DNA of 41,589 bases from NCBI RefSeq assembly GCF_000424445.1, contig NZ_KE384192.1:1-41589 (forward strand), given 5' to 3'. The notes under the pieces were generated by a model. The model did no database searches. It was not told the origin of the DNA and saw only the letters and a program-made list of their open reading frames with translations. Positions 15,929 to 24,027 of the stretch are shown here, piece by piece. Numbering within the stretch: the stretch's first letter is position 1; the number at the start of each line of letters is the position of its first letter. The stretch comes from Oribacterium sp. NK2B42 (GTDB lineage Bacteria; Bacillota; Clostridia; Lachnospirales; Lachnospiraceae). The position numbers and the translations under genes were made by a program.

Positions 15929-16765
15929 ATGTATCAGGGATTTTACAATCTGACATCCGGAATGCTTACACAGCAGAGAAGACTCAATGTTGTCAGTAAC
16001 AATATGGTCAATATAGAGACGGCAGGTTATAAAAAGGATACTATGACTTCCACTACATTTCAGGAAGAAATGCTTGTCCGGACCGGAAGATATAACAAGG
16101 ATAATCCTACGGATCTTGCCACAACTTCGAAGATAGTTACTGCACAGCAGACCTATACGAATTTTGAACAGGGTGCATTCAATCCGACAGACGGTATATA
16201 TGATTTTGCCGTAGGCGGAAACGGATGGTTCTCCATACAAACGGAACAGGGAGTACGTTATACAAGAGACGGTGCGTTTTCCGTAGATCAGGAAGGTTAT
16301 CTGGAGCTTAGCGGTCTCGGACGTGTGCTTGGTTCCAATGATCAGCCTATACGTATTCCTACAGAGAATTTCACTGTTGCTGAAGACGGAACCATCTGGG
16401 TGGACAAGACTCAGGCAGCATTAACCACGGGAAAACCCGAAGTTCCCTCCAATGAAGCTCCCGAAGCTCAGGAACCGGAACAGCGTGAATCCTACGGACA
16501 GATCAAGCTGGTGGATTTTCAGGATTATGGACAGCTACATAAGGAAGATAACGGTTTGTACTCCACCAATCAGGCAGCCAATGTTGTTAACGGACAGGAT
16601 GGTACCTCTCTCATGTGGGGAATGCTTGAAAGGGCCAATGTTGATATGGTGGATGAGATGACTACCATGATCTCATCCCAGAGAGCGCTGCAGAGTGCAG
16701 CACAGATGCTCAAGATGTACGATTCGGTTATGGCAAAATCTTCCTCGGATGTTGGAAGACTCTAA
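15929..16765 (+). CDS. flgF: Flagellar rod protein, FlgF/FlgG family (first copy)
   Basis: This is a rod/hook-family protein of the type that forms the middle or distal rod in Firmicutes. I place the start at ATG 15929, after AAAGGAGCGAG. The product is then 278 residues and opens with YQGFYNLTSGMLTQQRRLNVVSNNMVNIETAGYKK, the standard rod N-terminus. An in-frame ATG at 15890 would add 13 residues. It contains a central FAVGGNGWFSIQTEQGVRYTRDGAF block and ends with MVDEMTTMISSQRALQSAAQMLKMYD. A short Glu/Pro linker lies at about 170-195. Whether it is FlgF or FlgG cannot be fixed by eye; a second such gene follows 154 bases downstream. Confidence 0.88.
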   Translation: MYQGFYNLTSGMLTQQRRLNVVSNNMVNIETAGYKKDTMTSTTFQEEMLVRTGRYNKDNPTDLATTSKIVTAQQTYTNFEQGAFNPTDGIYDFAVGGNGWFSIQTEQGVRYTRDGAFSVDQEGYLELSGLGRVLGSNDQPIRIPTENFTVAEDGTIWVDKTQAALTTGKPEVPSNEAPEAQEPEQRESYGQIKLVDFQDYGQLHKEDNGLYSTNQAANVVNGQDGTSLMWGMLERANVDMVDEMTTMISSQRALQSAAQMLKMYDSVMAKSSSDVGRL

Positions 16766-16919
16766 AGAATTATTGATCGATAAGGAGACATTAAGATCCG
16801 CATTCGCATGTCATAAATAAACATTTGGAAACGTGTATTAACAGAGCCGGTTAGCTGTGCCTCTGTGTGTCAGATATTAAGGCTCCAAAAACAGCGTTAA
16901 TAGATGAGGAGTATAGAAT

Positions 16920-17729
16920 ATGAATATGTCATTTTGGACCGGCGCGGTTGGGGCTGATCATTTCAAAAACAGTCTTGACGTGGTTTCCAATAACCTTGCC
17001 AATATCAATACAGTAGGCTATAAACCTAAAAACTCTCATTTCAGAGAGCTTATTAATTATAACATTAATGATTCGAGAGAAGCAGTCACAGAGCTTCAGG
17101 CAGGAGCAGGGGCCATCATTAATGAGACTCCGACCAACTTTAAATTCAGCAGTATGAATATCACCAATTCGGAAACAGATTTCTGTCTCATGGATGACAA
17201 TACATTTTTTATGATTCAGGATCCGAACGACAATTCCATAACTTATACAAGAAACGGACATTTTCACAGGGGCCTGATGCCGGATGGAGAGTTTTATCTA
17301 ATGACCGAATCCGGGAAGTATGTTCTTGATCAGAACGGAGAAAGGCTGAAGGCGGATGTCATCGATTTCGAAACACTTCGCGGAAAAAGTGAAGAAGAGA
17401 ATGGTGAAACCACCGCTGAAACCACAGAAACCGAAGAAACACAAGAAAATGAAGAAAAACCGAGAATTGGCGTTTATACTTTTCCGCATCCCAGCCGATT
17501 AATAAGTCAAGGGGACAATGAACTTGCAGTCCGGGAAGGTGACAATCAGAATACTCCGGCTCTTGTGAGCTATCCACATTTGGAGAGTGGAGTTTTGGAA
17601 AGCTCCGGTACGGACATGGCATTGGAAATGACAAAGATCATAGAGAGTCAGAGAGCATTTACCTATGCCTTAAAGATGGTGACAACTTCGGATGAGATAG
17701 AAGGTACCATCAATCAGCTAAGAGGATGA
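16920..17729 (+). CDS. flgG: Flagellar rod protein, FlgF/FlgG family (second copy)
   Basis: A 269-residue rod/hook-family protein. Its N-terminus (SFWTGAVGADHFKNSLDVVSNNLANINTVGYK) and C-terminus (TDMALEMTKIIESQRAFTYALKMVTTSDE) are the conserved coiled-coil ends. The middle has FFMIQDPNDNSITYTRNGHF. An acidic low-complexity stretch of about 25 residues, nearly all Glu, Thr, Asn and Gln, interrupts it at 17385-17460; rod proteins of this class do not usually need it. Paired genes of this class are normal in Firmicutes. cheC starts 22 bases later. Assignment to FlgG rather than FlgF is by gene order only. Confidence 0.85.
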   Translation: MNMSFWTGAVGADHFKNSLDVVSNNLANINTVGYKPKNSHFRELINYNINDSREAVTELQAGAGAIINETPTNFKFSSMNITNSETDFCLMDDNTFFMIQDPNDNSITYTRNGHFHRGLMPDGEFYLMTESGKYVLDQNGERLKADVIDFETLRGKSEEENGETTAETTETEETQENEEKPRIGVYTFPHPSRLISQGDNELAVREGDNQNTPALVSYPHLESGVLESSGTDMALEMTKIIESQRAFTYALKMVTTSDEIEGTINQLRG

Positions 17730-17751
17730 TTAATTTAGTGGGGAATGGGTA

Positions 17752-18375
17752 ATGAGGATACATGATTATGGGGAAATGAACCTTCACGACCTGGATGTCA
17801 TGAGGGAGATCGGAAGTATAGGTACCGGACATGCGGCAACGTCGCTGTCACAGATGCTCCAAAAGGAGGTCCGCATTACTTTTCCGCAGATTAAGATACT
17901 TGGATATGATGAAGCTGTCGAATCCATCGGCGGAAACGTGGAAGAGATTGTTGGTGCGACTCTTGTTAAGATGGATGATGACATCAACGGTATAATGTTA
18001 TTCCTGTTTAATCTTGAACTTGCCAATACCGTTTTTGAAAAAATGATGGGCATGACATATCCGAGCTTTGAGCAGTTTGATGAGATGGCATATTCTGCCA
18101 TGACTGAAATCGGAAACATCATCATATGCTCCTATGTCAATGCTTTTACGGAATTTGTAGATCTGAATATCAGTCTTTCGGTTCCAAGCTCCTGCGTCAG
18201 CATGCTTGGAGCGATACTCGAGGTACCCATAGCAGAATATGGGTATGAGACTGATAAGCTTATGTATTGTACCGCTGATTTTGTGATAGAAGGTAAAACC
18301 TACAGAGACTGGCTTTTGATGCTGCCGGATATCGCATCCCTGAATAACATACTGAAAAAGCTTGGGGTTGATTAA
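17752..18375 (+). CDS. cheC: CheY-P phosphatase CheC
   Basis: CheC dephosphorylates CheY-P, especially when bound to CheD, and so takes part in adaptation. The 207-residue protein has the doubled CheC fold. The second site is intact: Ser115, Glu119, Asn122 and Pro145 in SAMTEIGN. The first site has Asp15, Glu19 and Pro45 at the right spacing, but Ser22 replaces the Asn that is usually catalytic (REIGSIGTGH). So probably only one half is active. cheD begins 3 bases after the stop. In this cell FliY, with two intact sites, would add a second phosphatase. Confidence 0.93.
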   Translation: MRIHDYGEMNLHDLDVMREIGSIGTGHAATSLSQMLQKEVRITFPQIKILGYDEAVESIGGNVEEIVGATLVKMDDDINGIMLFLFNLELANTVFEKMMGMTYPSFEQFDEMAYSAMTEIGNIIICSYVNAFTEFVDLNISLSVPSSCVSMLGAILEVPIAEYGYETDKLMYCTADFVIEGKTYRDWLLMLPDIASLNNILKKLGVD

Positions 18376-18378
18376 TAT

Positions 18379-18861
18379 ATGGACAGACAACTAAAGGTCG
18401 GGATCGGAGACATGAAGCTGACCCGTGGACAGGGAGAGATAATCACTTATGCCCTTGGTTCATGTATCGGAATCGTATTTTATGATCCTTTTCTGAAGTT
18501 AGGGGCCCTGCTTCATATCATGCTTCCTGTGAGGCAGAACAAGGATGATCCCAATTTAATGAAATATGCAGATACAGGCCTTGCTGAGACTATCCGTAAA
18601 ATGACAGCTTTTGGGATGTTAAAGTCCAGGGCGGTCGTTAAGATCGCCGGGGGAGCAAAGATGTTCGAAATCAGCGGCAATGCCAGTTTCGGTAATATCG
18701 GTGAAAGAAACGCGGCTACTGTCCGTGAGATACTGAAAAGGGAAGGTTTTCGTATCGCTGCAGAGGACTGTGGAGCGAATTATGCAAGAACAATGAGCCT
18801 GGATGTGGCTACGGGGGATGTGGTGATAAGGTCCTCGGGGCGTCCGGAGAAACATTTATAA
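18379..18861 (+). CDS. cheD: Chemoreceptor glutamine deamidase CheD
   Basis: CheD deamidates glutamines on chemoreceptors and stimulates CheC. The 160-residue protein has the catalytic set Thr23 (ITYALGSC), Cys29 and His46 (ALLHIMLP), plus the later KIAGGAKMFE and GNASFGNIGERNAATVREIL blocks of the family. It is the normal length and has no membrane segment. The short gap to cheC indicates one transcript, consistent with the known CheC-CheD partnership. cheV follows after 26 bases. Confidence 0.96.
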   Translation: MDRQLKVGIGDMKLTRGQGEIITYALGSCIGIVFYDPFLKLGALLHIMLPVRQNKDDPNLMKYADTGLAETIRKMTAFGMLKSRAVVKIAGGAKMFEISGNASFGNIGERNAATVREILKREGFRIAAEDCGANYARTMSLDVATGDVVIRSSGRPEKHL

Positions 18862-18887
18862 ATTTATCCGTTAGGAGGAAACCTGAA

Positions 18888-19838
18888 TTGAAGAAGAACA
18901 AAAAAGACGGAATCTTGCTTGAGTCCGGTACGAACGAAATTGAGATCATGAAGTTCAAGGTCATGAATGAGTACTATGGCATCAATGTTGCCAAGGTTGT
19001 AGAGATCATGATGACGGAGAAGGTTAAGCCTATGCCTCATTCACATCCGGCAGTTGAAGGTTTCTTCAAACCAAGAGATGTTCTCATCACAGTTATCAAC
19101 CTGGGACAGTATCTCACAGGCGAACGTAAAGAATATGGCGAAAGAGACCTGTTTATCATTACAGGCTTCAATAAAATGATGGTGGCTTTCCGTGTTGACA
19201 GCATTGAAGGCATCAGCCGCATATCCTGGAAGAGTATACAGAAGCCGGATAAGACCTTGGGTTCCGGTGACCAATCCGTAGCCACAGGTATCGCGCAGTG
19301 TGACGATCAGCTTGTAACAGTTCTGGATTTTGAAAAGATCGTAGCTGAGATTGCCCCTGAAACAACTATTCAGGTTTCAGAGATTGATGAGATGGGTGAC
19401 CGGCCTATCAATGAGGCACCTGTTGTTATTGCAGAGGATTCTGTCCTTCTTCAGAAGATGATACTTGATTCTCTCCAGAGAGCGGGCTTTACGGATATCC
19501 ATATGTTCAACAATGGACAGGAATGCTGGAATTATCTGGATGAGATCAGGGAGGATCCACATGTTTATGAACAGGTCAGCATCGTTATCACTGACCTTGA
19601 GATGCCTATGATGGATGGACACAGGCTTACGAAGCTTATTAAGACAGATCCGCATCTTCGTCATATTCCGGTTGTTATCTTCTCATCGCTTATTGATGAG
19701 CAGATGCGTGCAAAGGGTAAGGAGCTTGGCGCCGATGAACAGCTTTCCAAGCCTGAGATCGGACATCTGGTTCATATCATGGATACTCTTATCAGCAGAT
19801 ATGAAGAGCAGAGAAAGAATGATTTTAAGGGCGTATAA
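18888..19838 (+). CDS. cheV: Chemotaxis scaffold/adaptation protein CheV
   Basis: CheV joins a CheW-like coupling domain to a receiver domain and links receptors to CheA. Residues about 15-160 are CheW-like (EIEIMKFKVMNEYYGINVAKVVEIM, then VITVINLGQYL). Residues about 180-305 are the receiver, with acidic residues in VIAEDSVLLQKM, the phosphate acceptor Asp236 in IVITDLEMPMMDG, and Lys in LSKPEI. The start is TTG 18888, supported by AGGAGG 10 bases upstream; it agrees with the family N-terminus. It ends the flhA-cheV unit before a clear terminator. cheA, cheB, cheR and cheW are not in the window. Confidence 0.95.
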   Translation: MKKNKKDGILLESGTNEIEIMKFKVMNEYYGINVAKVVEIMMTEKVKPMPHSHPAVEGFFKPRDVLITVINLGQYLTGERKEYGERDLFIITGFNKMMVAFRVDSIEGISRISWKSIQKPDKTLGSGDQSVATGIAQCDDQLVTVLDFEKIVAEIAPETTIQVSEIDEMGDRPINEAPVVIAEDSVLLQKMILDSLQRAGFTDIHMFNNGQECWNYLDEIREDPHVYEQVSIVITDLEMPMMDGHRLTKLIKTDPHLRHIPVVIFSSLIDEQMRAKGKELGADEQLSKPEIGHLVHIMDTLISRYEEQRKNDFKGV

Positions 19839-19854
19839 TCGTCTATATTTGTTG

Positions 19855-19886
19855 GGGCAGGTCTGGTCAGGAACCTGCCCTTTTTT
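19855..19886 (+). terminator. Rho-independent terminator after cheV
   Basis: GGGCAGGT (19855-19862) pairs with ACCTGCCC (19873-19880) and is followed at once by six T residues. It lies 17 bases past the cheV stop and should end the long flhA-fliA-cheV transcript. Confidence 0.9.
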
Positions 19887-19912
19887 CGCGATAAGGCTGT
19901 CACGCAGACGTT

Positions 19913-19998
19913 GTACCACCGGGGACGGTTCTTGCCGGGAGGGACGGTTCTCTCCGGAGAGAACCGTCCCTCCCGGCAAGAACCGTCCCCGGTGGTAC
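19913..19998. repeat. 86-bp perfect palindrome built from an 11-mer
   Basis: The arms 19913-19955 and 19956-19998 are exact reverse complements over 43 bases with no loop; the centre is TCTCCGGAGA. Each arm contains two copies of GGGACGGTTCT (19922-19932 and 19941-19951, mirrored at 19960-19970 and 19979-19989). It is markedly richer in G+C than its surroundings. It ends 21 bases before the start of the next gene, just ahead of its GGGAGGA ribosome site. Repeats containing GGGACGGTTCT recur in many bacterial genomes, some near REP-type transposases; I recall this but have not checked it. No transposase is in the window. Confidence 0.95.
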
Positions 19999-20019
19999 TG
20001 GACTAATAGGGGGAGGACT

Positions 20020-20991
20020 ATGAAACAGAACAGGATAACTTTGGAGAATGGGATGCTCATCATCATATTAATTCTTTTGATGGTATCTGTGTACTCCCAT
20101 AGGGCATCAGCCGAAAGCTGGGTTTATGAAAAGGGAAAATGGTACTATTATACCTATGATGAACCTGTGGAAAAGCAGTGGATAACCTATGGCGGAAATG
20201 AGTACTATATCGGTTCACAAGGTCTCATGTCTACGGATAAATGGGAAAAGGATCCGGATACCGGTAAAACATATTATGTGGGGACCAACGGAATCAAACA
20301 AAGAAATGTCTACACTGCAAAAGGAGACAAGTTTGTGGGTGATGACGGAACCGAACTTGTCACCTTCGATGACTGGAGAAAGGATGCAAAAAAGAAGCTT
20401 AAAGAGGTGATCAAAGCCTTAAACAAGAAACAAACCGTTACCTCCGATCAGAAGGCCTTACTGGCTCAGTACAATGCCTCTAACGCGGCATTTACACTTT
20501 ATGATCTAAATGGAGACGGATTCAGAGATATAATCGTAATAAATAAAGAATCCTCAGATAATCAGGTATTGGATATACTTCTCTGGAATCCGGATGAAAG
20601 AGAATTTTATGCCATCATGGAGCTGGATTTCATTTCGGATGAAAGTGCAGTGCTAAAAAGAGAACCTCAATATGGAAATGCCTGGGCTATCGTAACCAGG
20701 GGTGTAAATGATATTTCTTTTTGGCAGTTAAAGCTTCATGAATATAATTTTAATGATGTAGAACACTACCATTTCGGTTATAATGAATATGGAGACGTAA
20801 TTTATTATATTGATGATGGTGAAGTGGAGGCCGGCTATTGGAATACCTCACTTATGGAGATGACACGACAGGCCGGATCAGGTATATTTACAGATTATTA
20901 CGACCTGAATGAAGCTTCCATCAACGCGCAGGTGGATGCATACCCTCTGGATGCAGAGCTTTATCTGTTCCAGGAGGCAGACACGGATTAG
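20020..20991 (+). CDS. Secreted protein with cell-wall-binding-type repeats and Asp-rich loop
   Basis: The start is ATG 20020 with GGGAGGA upstream; the longer open frame from 19615 runs through cheV, a terminator and the palindrome, and is rejected. The 323-residue product has a signal peptide (hydrophobic IIIILILLMVSV region) with a likely cut after ASA near residue 29. Next come about 65 residues of aromatic repeats (WVYEKGKWYYYTYDE, YGGNEYYIGSQGLMS, GKTYYVGTNGIKQ), like choline/glucan-binding modules. The C-terminal 200 residues contain LYDLNGDGFRDIIVI, an EF-hand-like calcium loop also seen in FG-GAP-type proteins. I do not recognise the full protein. It shares the aromatic repeat style with the genes at 34124 and 35591. 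Confidence 0.75.
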   Translation: MKQNRITLENGMLIIILILLMVSVYSHRASAESWVYEKGKWYYYTYDEPVEKQWITYGGNEYYIGSQGLMSTDKWEKDPDTGKTYYVGTNGIKQRNVYTAKGDKFVGDDGTELVTFDDWRKDAKKKLKEVIKALNKKQTVTSDQKALLAQYNASNAAFTLYDLNGDGFRDIIVINKESSDNQVLDILLWNPDEREFYAIMELDFISDESAVLKREPQYGNAWAIVTRGVNDISFWQLKLHEYNFNDVEHYHFGYNEYGDVIYYIDDGEVEAGYWNTSLMEMTRQAGSGIFTDYYDLNEASINAQVDAYPLDAELYLFQEADTD

Positions 20992-21034
20992 TCTATAGAA
21001 TATAGGATGCCACTCCTGCCAAAAGGAGGAAATT

Positions 21035-21727
21035 GTGAGTACAGAACCATTAAACGAAGAAAGACCGGAGAAGGATGGGTTTGAATCAGTCGACCAGGCT
21101 CAGGAGTTTGCGGAAAATATAGCGGGTACCATCAAAAACGGACTTAAACAGGCTCCGAAGATCTTTGTTCCCGACAGCAGGGAGGTTTCAGATATCACCG
21201 AATCCGGTAGTGCAAAAGATAAAGACCGGACGGATACGGAGAAAGCCGTGGATGAAGATTTAAGAGGTACTTCACTTGATTACCGCCCCTACGGAATTGA
21301 TGATATCAATCTGAGAAATGAGGTCGTCCAGGAAAAGAAGAGAGCCATAAGAGTCGAATCCTCAGAGGACAGAGATATTCTTTCTGATGCCATCCAGAGA
21401 AGACTTGAGGAGCGGGTTTTTGGCGAGGCAAAGGAACATGAGGGCTTTCATATCGTAAATATCATGCAGGAGTGCCTGAAGAGCGAGGATATACTTGCAT
21501 ACATGAAGAAGAATAACTGCTGTACCTGCGAGAGATGTCAGGCAGACGTGCTGGCTGCAACATTATCTCACCTTCCTTCCATGTACGTAGTTATGTATAA
21601 GAAGTCCACTTCTGCGAGAATAAGTTTCTATCATGCGAACTATAGGATGGATATCCTTTCTGCCATAATGAGAGCTATCCGGGACGTTAGTGAGCATCCT
21701 CACCACGGCAATGACCGTATACAGTGA
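21035..21727 (+). CDS. ComFB-domain protein
   Basis: The 230-residue protein has a polar, charged N-terminal 130 residues and a C-terminal ComFB domain (about 140-222). This runs from HEGFHIVNIMQECL through CCTCERCQADVLAATLSHLP to MYVVMYKK. Cys162, Cys163, Cys165 and Cys168 are positioned as the metal-binding cysteines of ComFB. ComFB was first named in the competence operon of Bacillus; family members elsewhere have been reported to bind cyclic-di-GMP. A signalling role in motility is my inference from the location between cheV and fliD. The start is GTG 21035, with AAAGGAGGAA upstream. A strong hairpin closes the unit. No membrane segment or signal peptide is visible. Confidence 0.8.
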   Translation: MSTEPLNEERPEKDGFESVDQAQEFAENIAGTIKNGLKQAPKIFVPDSREVSDITESGSAKDKDRTDTEKAVDEDLRGTSLDYRPYGIDDINLRNEVVQEKKRAIRVESSEDRDILSDAIQRRLEERVFGEAKEHEGFHIVNIMQECLKSEDILAYMKKNNCCTCERCQADVLAATLSHLPSMYVVMYKKSTSARISFYHANYRMDILSAIMRAIRDVSEHPHHGNDRIQ

Positions 21728-21730
21728 TAA

Positions 21731-21771
21731 AGCCGGAGGGCATCCAGGTTTTAAATGGATGCCCTCCGGCT
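21731..21771 (+). terminator. Strong hairpin ending the ComFB unit
   Basis: AGCCGGAGGGCATCCA (21731-21746) pairs perfectly with 21756-21771 around a 9-base loop. A second, weaker TCCAG/CTGGA stem follows and leads to CTTTTTATTT at about 21798. The large stem lacks its own immediate T-run, so termination may depend on the second element. Confidence 0.75.
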
Positions 21772-21827
21772 CCAGTCTGTTTATGTCTCGGCTGGACTTT
21801 TTATTTCAATACTTTTTTGAGTTTAAG

Positions 21828-21854
21828 TTATAAAATCAAATATTATGTCGATAA
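21828..21854 (+). promoter_or_regulatory. Candidate sigma-28 promoter for fliD-fliS
   Basis: GTCGATAA (21847-21854) matches the sigma-28 -10 at 7 of 8 positions. TTAT lies exactly 15 bases upstream (21828-21831). The same spacing and core occur upstream of flgM and fliC. It is 66 bases before the fliD ATG. Confidence 0.55.
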
Positions 21855-21920
21855 ATGTAGTGAGGAATATTGTTTACAGGCCAGGGAAGGTCTTTGTTTT
21901 TATTATGAAGGAGCATTTTT

Positions 21921-23537
21921 ATGAACGTATCAAGCAGCAGCTCAAGCACGAGCTCATTGGGAAATACCTCCTTAAAAGGTTTTGGAGGACTTGCATCCGG
22001 CCTTGACCGTGATGCGTTGATCGAACAGCTTACATTAAATACCAACAATAAGATAACCAAGACAAAGCAGAATATAACCAAGCAGGAATGGCGTCAGGAG
22101 GCCTATAACAGCATCACCAACCAGCTGATGGATATGGAGGATGATTTTCTGAGCTATTCCGGAAAGACGAGTATTGTAAACAACGATCTTTACGCGAAGT
22201 CTGTTATCACTACACAGGGTAACAGCTCGTCAGCAGCCCTTCTCACAGCCTCAGGGGGTTCTAATCTTCTTGATTATGTATCTGTAAAGGGTGTAAGCCA
22301 GCTGGCATCATCGGCAAGCTTTACATCACACCAGCTGACTACAGAAGCAGGAAAAGCTTCGGCCTCTTCAAAGCTTGGTGACCTTACCGGATTCTCTGGG
22401 GAGGATATTTCCTCCATGACTATCAATGGAAAATCCTTTGATGTTACTGCTGATTCCACCATCAATGATCTTGTCAAGGAGATCAACAAAAGTGACGCAG
22501 GCGTAAAGGCTACCTATGTTGAGAGTACAGGACAGCTCATGTTCTTCGATAAGCAAACTGGAGAAGAGAGTAAGATAGAGCTTAACGAGACGGCGCAAAG
22601 GCTGTTCGGAGGAGATGGCTCAAACTCTACGAACGGTAAGGATGCCGAGATGTATGTAAGCTACGGTGGTTCCGATCCTGTTAAGATAACAAGCCATACC
22701 AATACCTTTAATGTGGACGGACTTAAGATAACCGCCAACGGAACCTTCGGCGATATTAAGGTGGGCTATGACGGAAAGGTCACCTCCTATGATGCCAATG
22801 CAAGTGTAAGCTTTACAGCCTCAGCCAATGCTGATAAGGCTACGGAGCAGGTTAAAAAGTTTATAGAAGCCTATAACAAGCTTGTGGATGAGGTTAACAC
22901 CCATGTGACCACCAAACCTGCCAAGGGTTATGATCCTCTTACTACTGAGCAGGAAGATGAGATGACCGAAAAGGAAATCGAAAAGTGGAACGAGAAGGCT
23001 AAACAGGGAATTCTGTATAATGATAATGAGGTTCGTGACCTTGCCTTTGAATTCCATGGCATGATGAATGATATCATGAATGCCGGGATCAAGTACAGTG
23101 ACCTCGAAAGCATAGGCATAACTCTAAGCTCAGATCATGCAGATGGCGGCCAGCTTAGCTTTGATGAGGATAAATTCCGTAAGGCTATGGAAACGGATGC
23201 CGAAAAGGTTGAAAGGATAATGAGCGGATATGAGGATAATACAGGCTTCGGAGCAGTCATCAACAAGCAGGTAACGCCTTATGCCACAAGGTATGCATCA
23301 AGAAACGGCAACTCCTACGGACGTCTTGTAGAGGTTGCGGGATCCGAAAAGCTTTCTGCTACAAAGCAGAAAAATCAGATATACGATAAGATAAAGGAAT
23401 ATAACTCTGAGCTTGATAAGTGGAAGGATAAGCTTCAGATGGAAAGAGACAGGTACATAAAGCAGTTCTCTAATCTGGAAACCCTTATAAACAGCATGAA
23501 TACCCAGTCAAGTTATCTTTCCAGCTTATCTTATTGA
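21921..23537 (+). CDS. fliD: Flagellar filament cap protein FliD (HAP2)
   Basis: FliD caps the filament tip and helps flagellin fold into place. The 538-residue protein starts with a Ser-rich peptide, then the conserved GFGGLASGLDRDALIEQLT and TKTKQNITKQEWRQEAYNSI region. The middle is variable, with the Flagellin_IN-like piece SMTINGKSFDVTADSTINDLVKEINKSDAGVKATYVESTGQL (read as two strands and a helix). The C-terminus has NELV-type VKKFIEAYNKLVDEVNTH, LSSDHADGGQLSFDEDKF and a final coiled-coil LETLINSMNTQSSYLSSL. fliS follows, as is usual. ATG 21921 has GAAGGAG upstream. Confidence 0.95.
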   Translation: MNVSSSSSSTSSLGNTSLKGFGGLASGLDRDALIEQLTLNTNNKITKTKQNITKQEWRQEAYNSITNQLMDMEDDFLSYSGKTSIVNNDLYAKSVITTQGNSSSAALLTASGGSNLLDYVSVKGVSQLASSASFTSHQLTTEAGKASASSKLGDLTGFSGEDISSMTINGKSFDVTADSTINDLVKEINKSDAGVKATYVESTGQLMFFDKQTGEESKIELNETAQRLFGGDGSNSTNGKDAEMYVSYGGSDPVKITSHTNTFNVDGLKITANGTFGDIKVGYDGKVTSYDANASVSFTASANADKATEQVKKFIEAYNKLVDEVNTHVTTKPAKGYDPLTTEQEDEMTEKEIEKWNEKAKQGILYNDNEVRDLAFEFHGMMNDIMNAGIKYSDLESIGITLSSDHADGGQLSFDEDKFRKAMETDAEKVERIMSGYEDNTGFGAVINKQVTPYATRYASRNGNSYGRLVEVAGSEKLSATKQKNQIYDKIKEYNSELDKWKDKLQMERDRYIKQFSNLETLINSMNTQSSYLSSLSY

Positions 23538-23607
23538 AAATATTGCCGATATACAATATGTAGTAGAAGAAGGTTTTTTGATACATATTTTAGAGAAGGT
23601 GTTGAGC

Positions 23608-24009
23608 ATGGCTTATAAAAATTATAAAGAAGATACGCTTTTTACTATGTCTCCGGTAGAACTCCTGGTGCTTTTGTATGATGAATGCATGAAGGATCTC
23701 CGAAAGGCGCAGATTGCTCTTGAGGATGGAGATATGACGATATTTGAAGAGTATGTGGGTAAAGCTCTTAAGATCATAAGATATCTCATAAATACTCTTG
23801 ATATGTCTATCCCTGTAAGTAACGACTTAAGAAGACTCTATGATTATATAATCTACGATCTTTCTAAGGTAAGGGCCGCCGGAAAGCGTATGTCCGGTGA
23901 GATTCCGAGGCTTATTGAGATCATTATGGATCTGCGCGAAGGCTTTGATGGTGCCAGCAAGGTGGTTCAGGATACACATGAGGTCAGACAGGCAGGCGTT
24001 GTGGGTTGA
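23608..24009 (+). CDS. fliS: Flagellin export chaperone FliS
   Basis: FliS binds the flagellin C-terminus in the cytoplasm, stops premature polymerisation and delivers it to FlhA. I start at ATG 23608, with GAAGGTG upstream, giving 133 residues and the typical opening AYKNYKEDTLFTMSPVELLVLLYDECM. An in-frame start at 23578 adds 10 residues. The rest is a helical bundle (LRKAQIALEDGDM, ALKIIRYLINTLDMS, LRRLYDYIIYDLSKV). It lies 70 bases after fliD and is followed by the FliT-like gene. Confidence 0.94.
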   Translation: MAYKNYKEDTLFTMSPVELLVLLYDECMKDLRKAQIALEDGDMTIFEEYVGKALKIIRYLINTLDMSIPVSNDLRRLYDYIIYDLSKVRAAGKRMSGEIPRLIEIIMDLREGFDGASKVVQDTHEVRQAGVVG

Positions 24010-24027
24010 TGCTTTACGGTGATAGGT

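Noticed and set aside
19886-19912. GTCACGCAG, resembling part of a GEMM riboswitch
   Set aside because: The rest of the conserved core is missing and the palindrome follows directly.
19615-20019. Open N-terminal extension of the 20020 gene
   Set aside because: It runs through the 3' part of cheV in another frame, the terminator and the palindrome, and has no ribosome site; the ATG at 20020 gives a clean signal peptide.
21724-21924. 66-residue frame before fliD
   Set aside because: It reads through the strong hairpin and the promoter candidate, and its composition is not protein-like.
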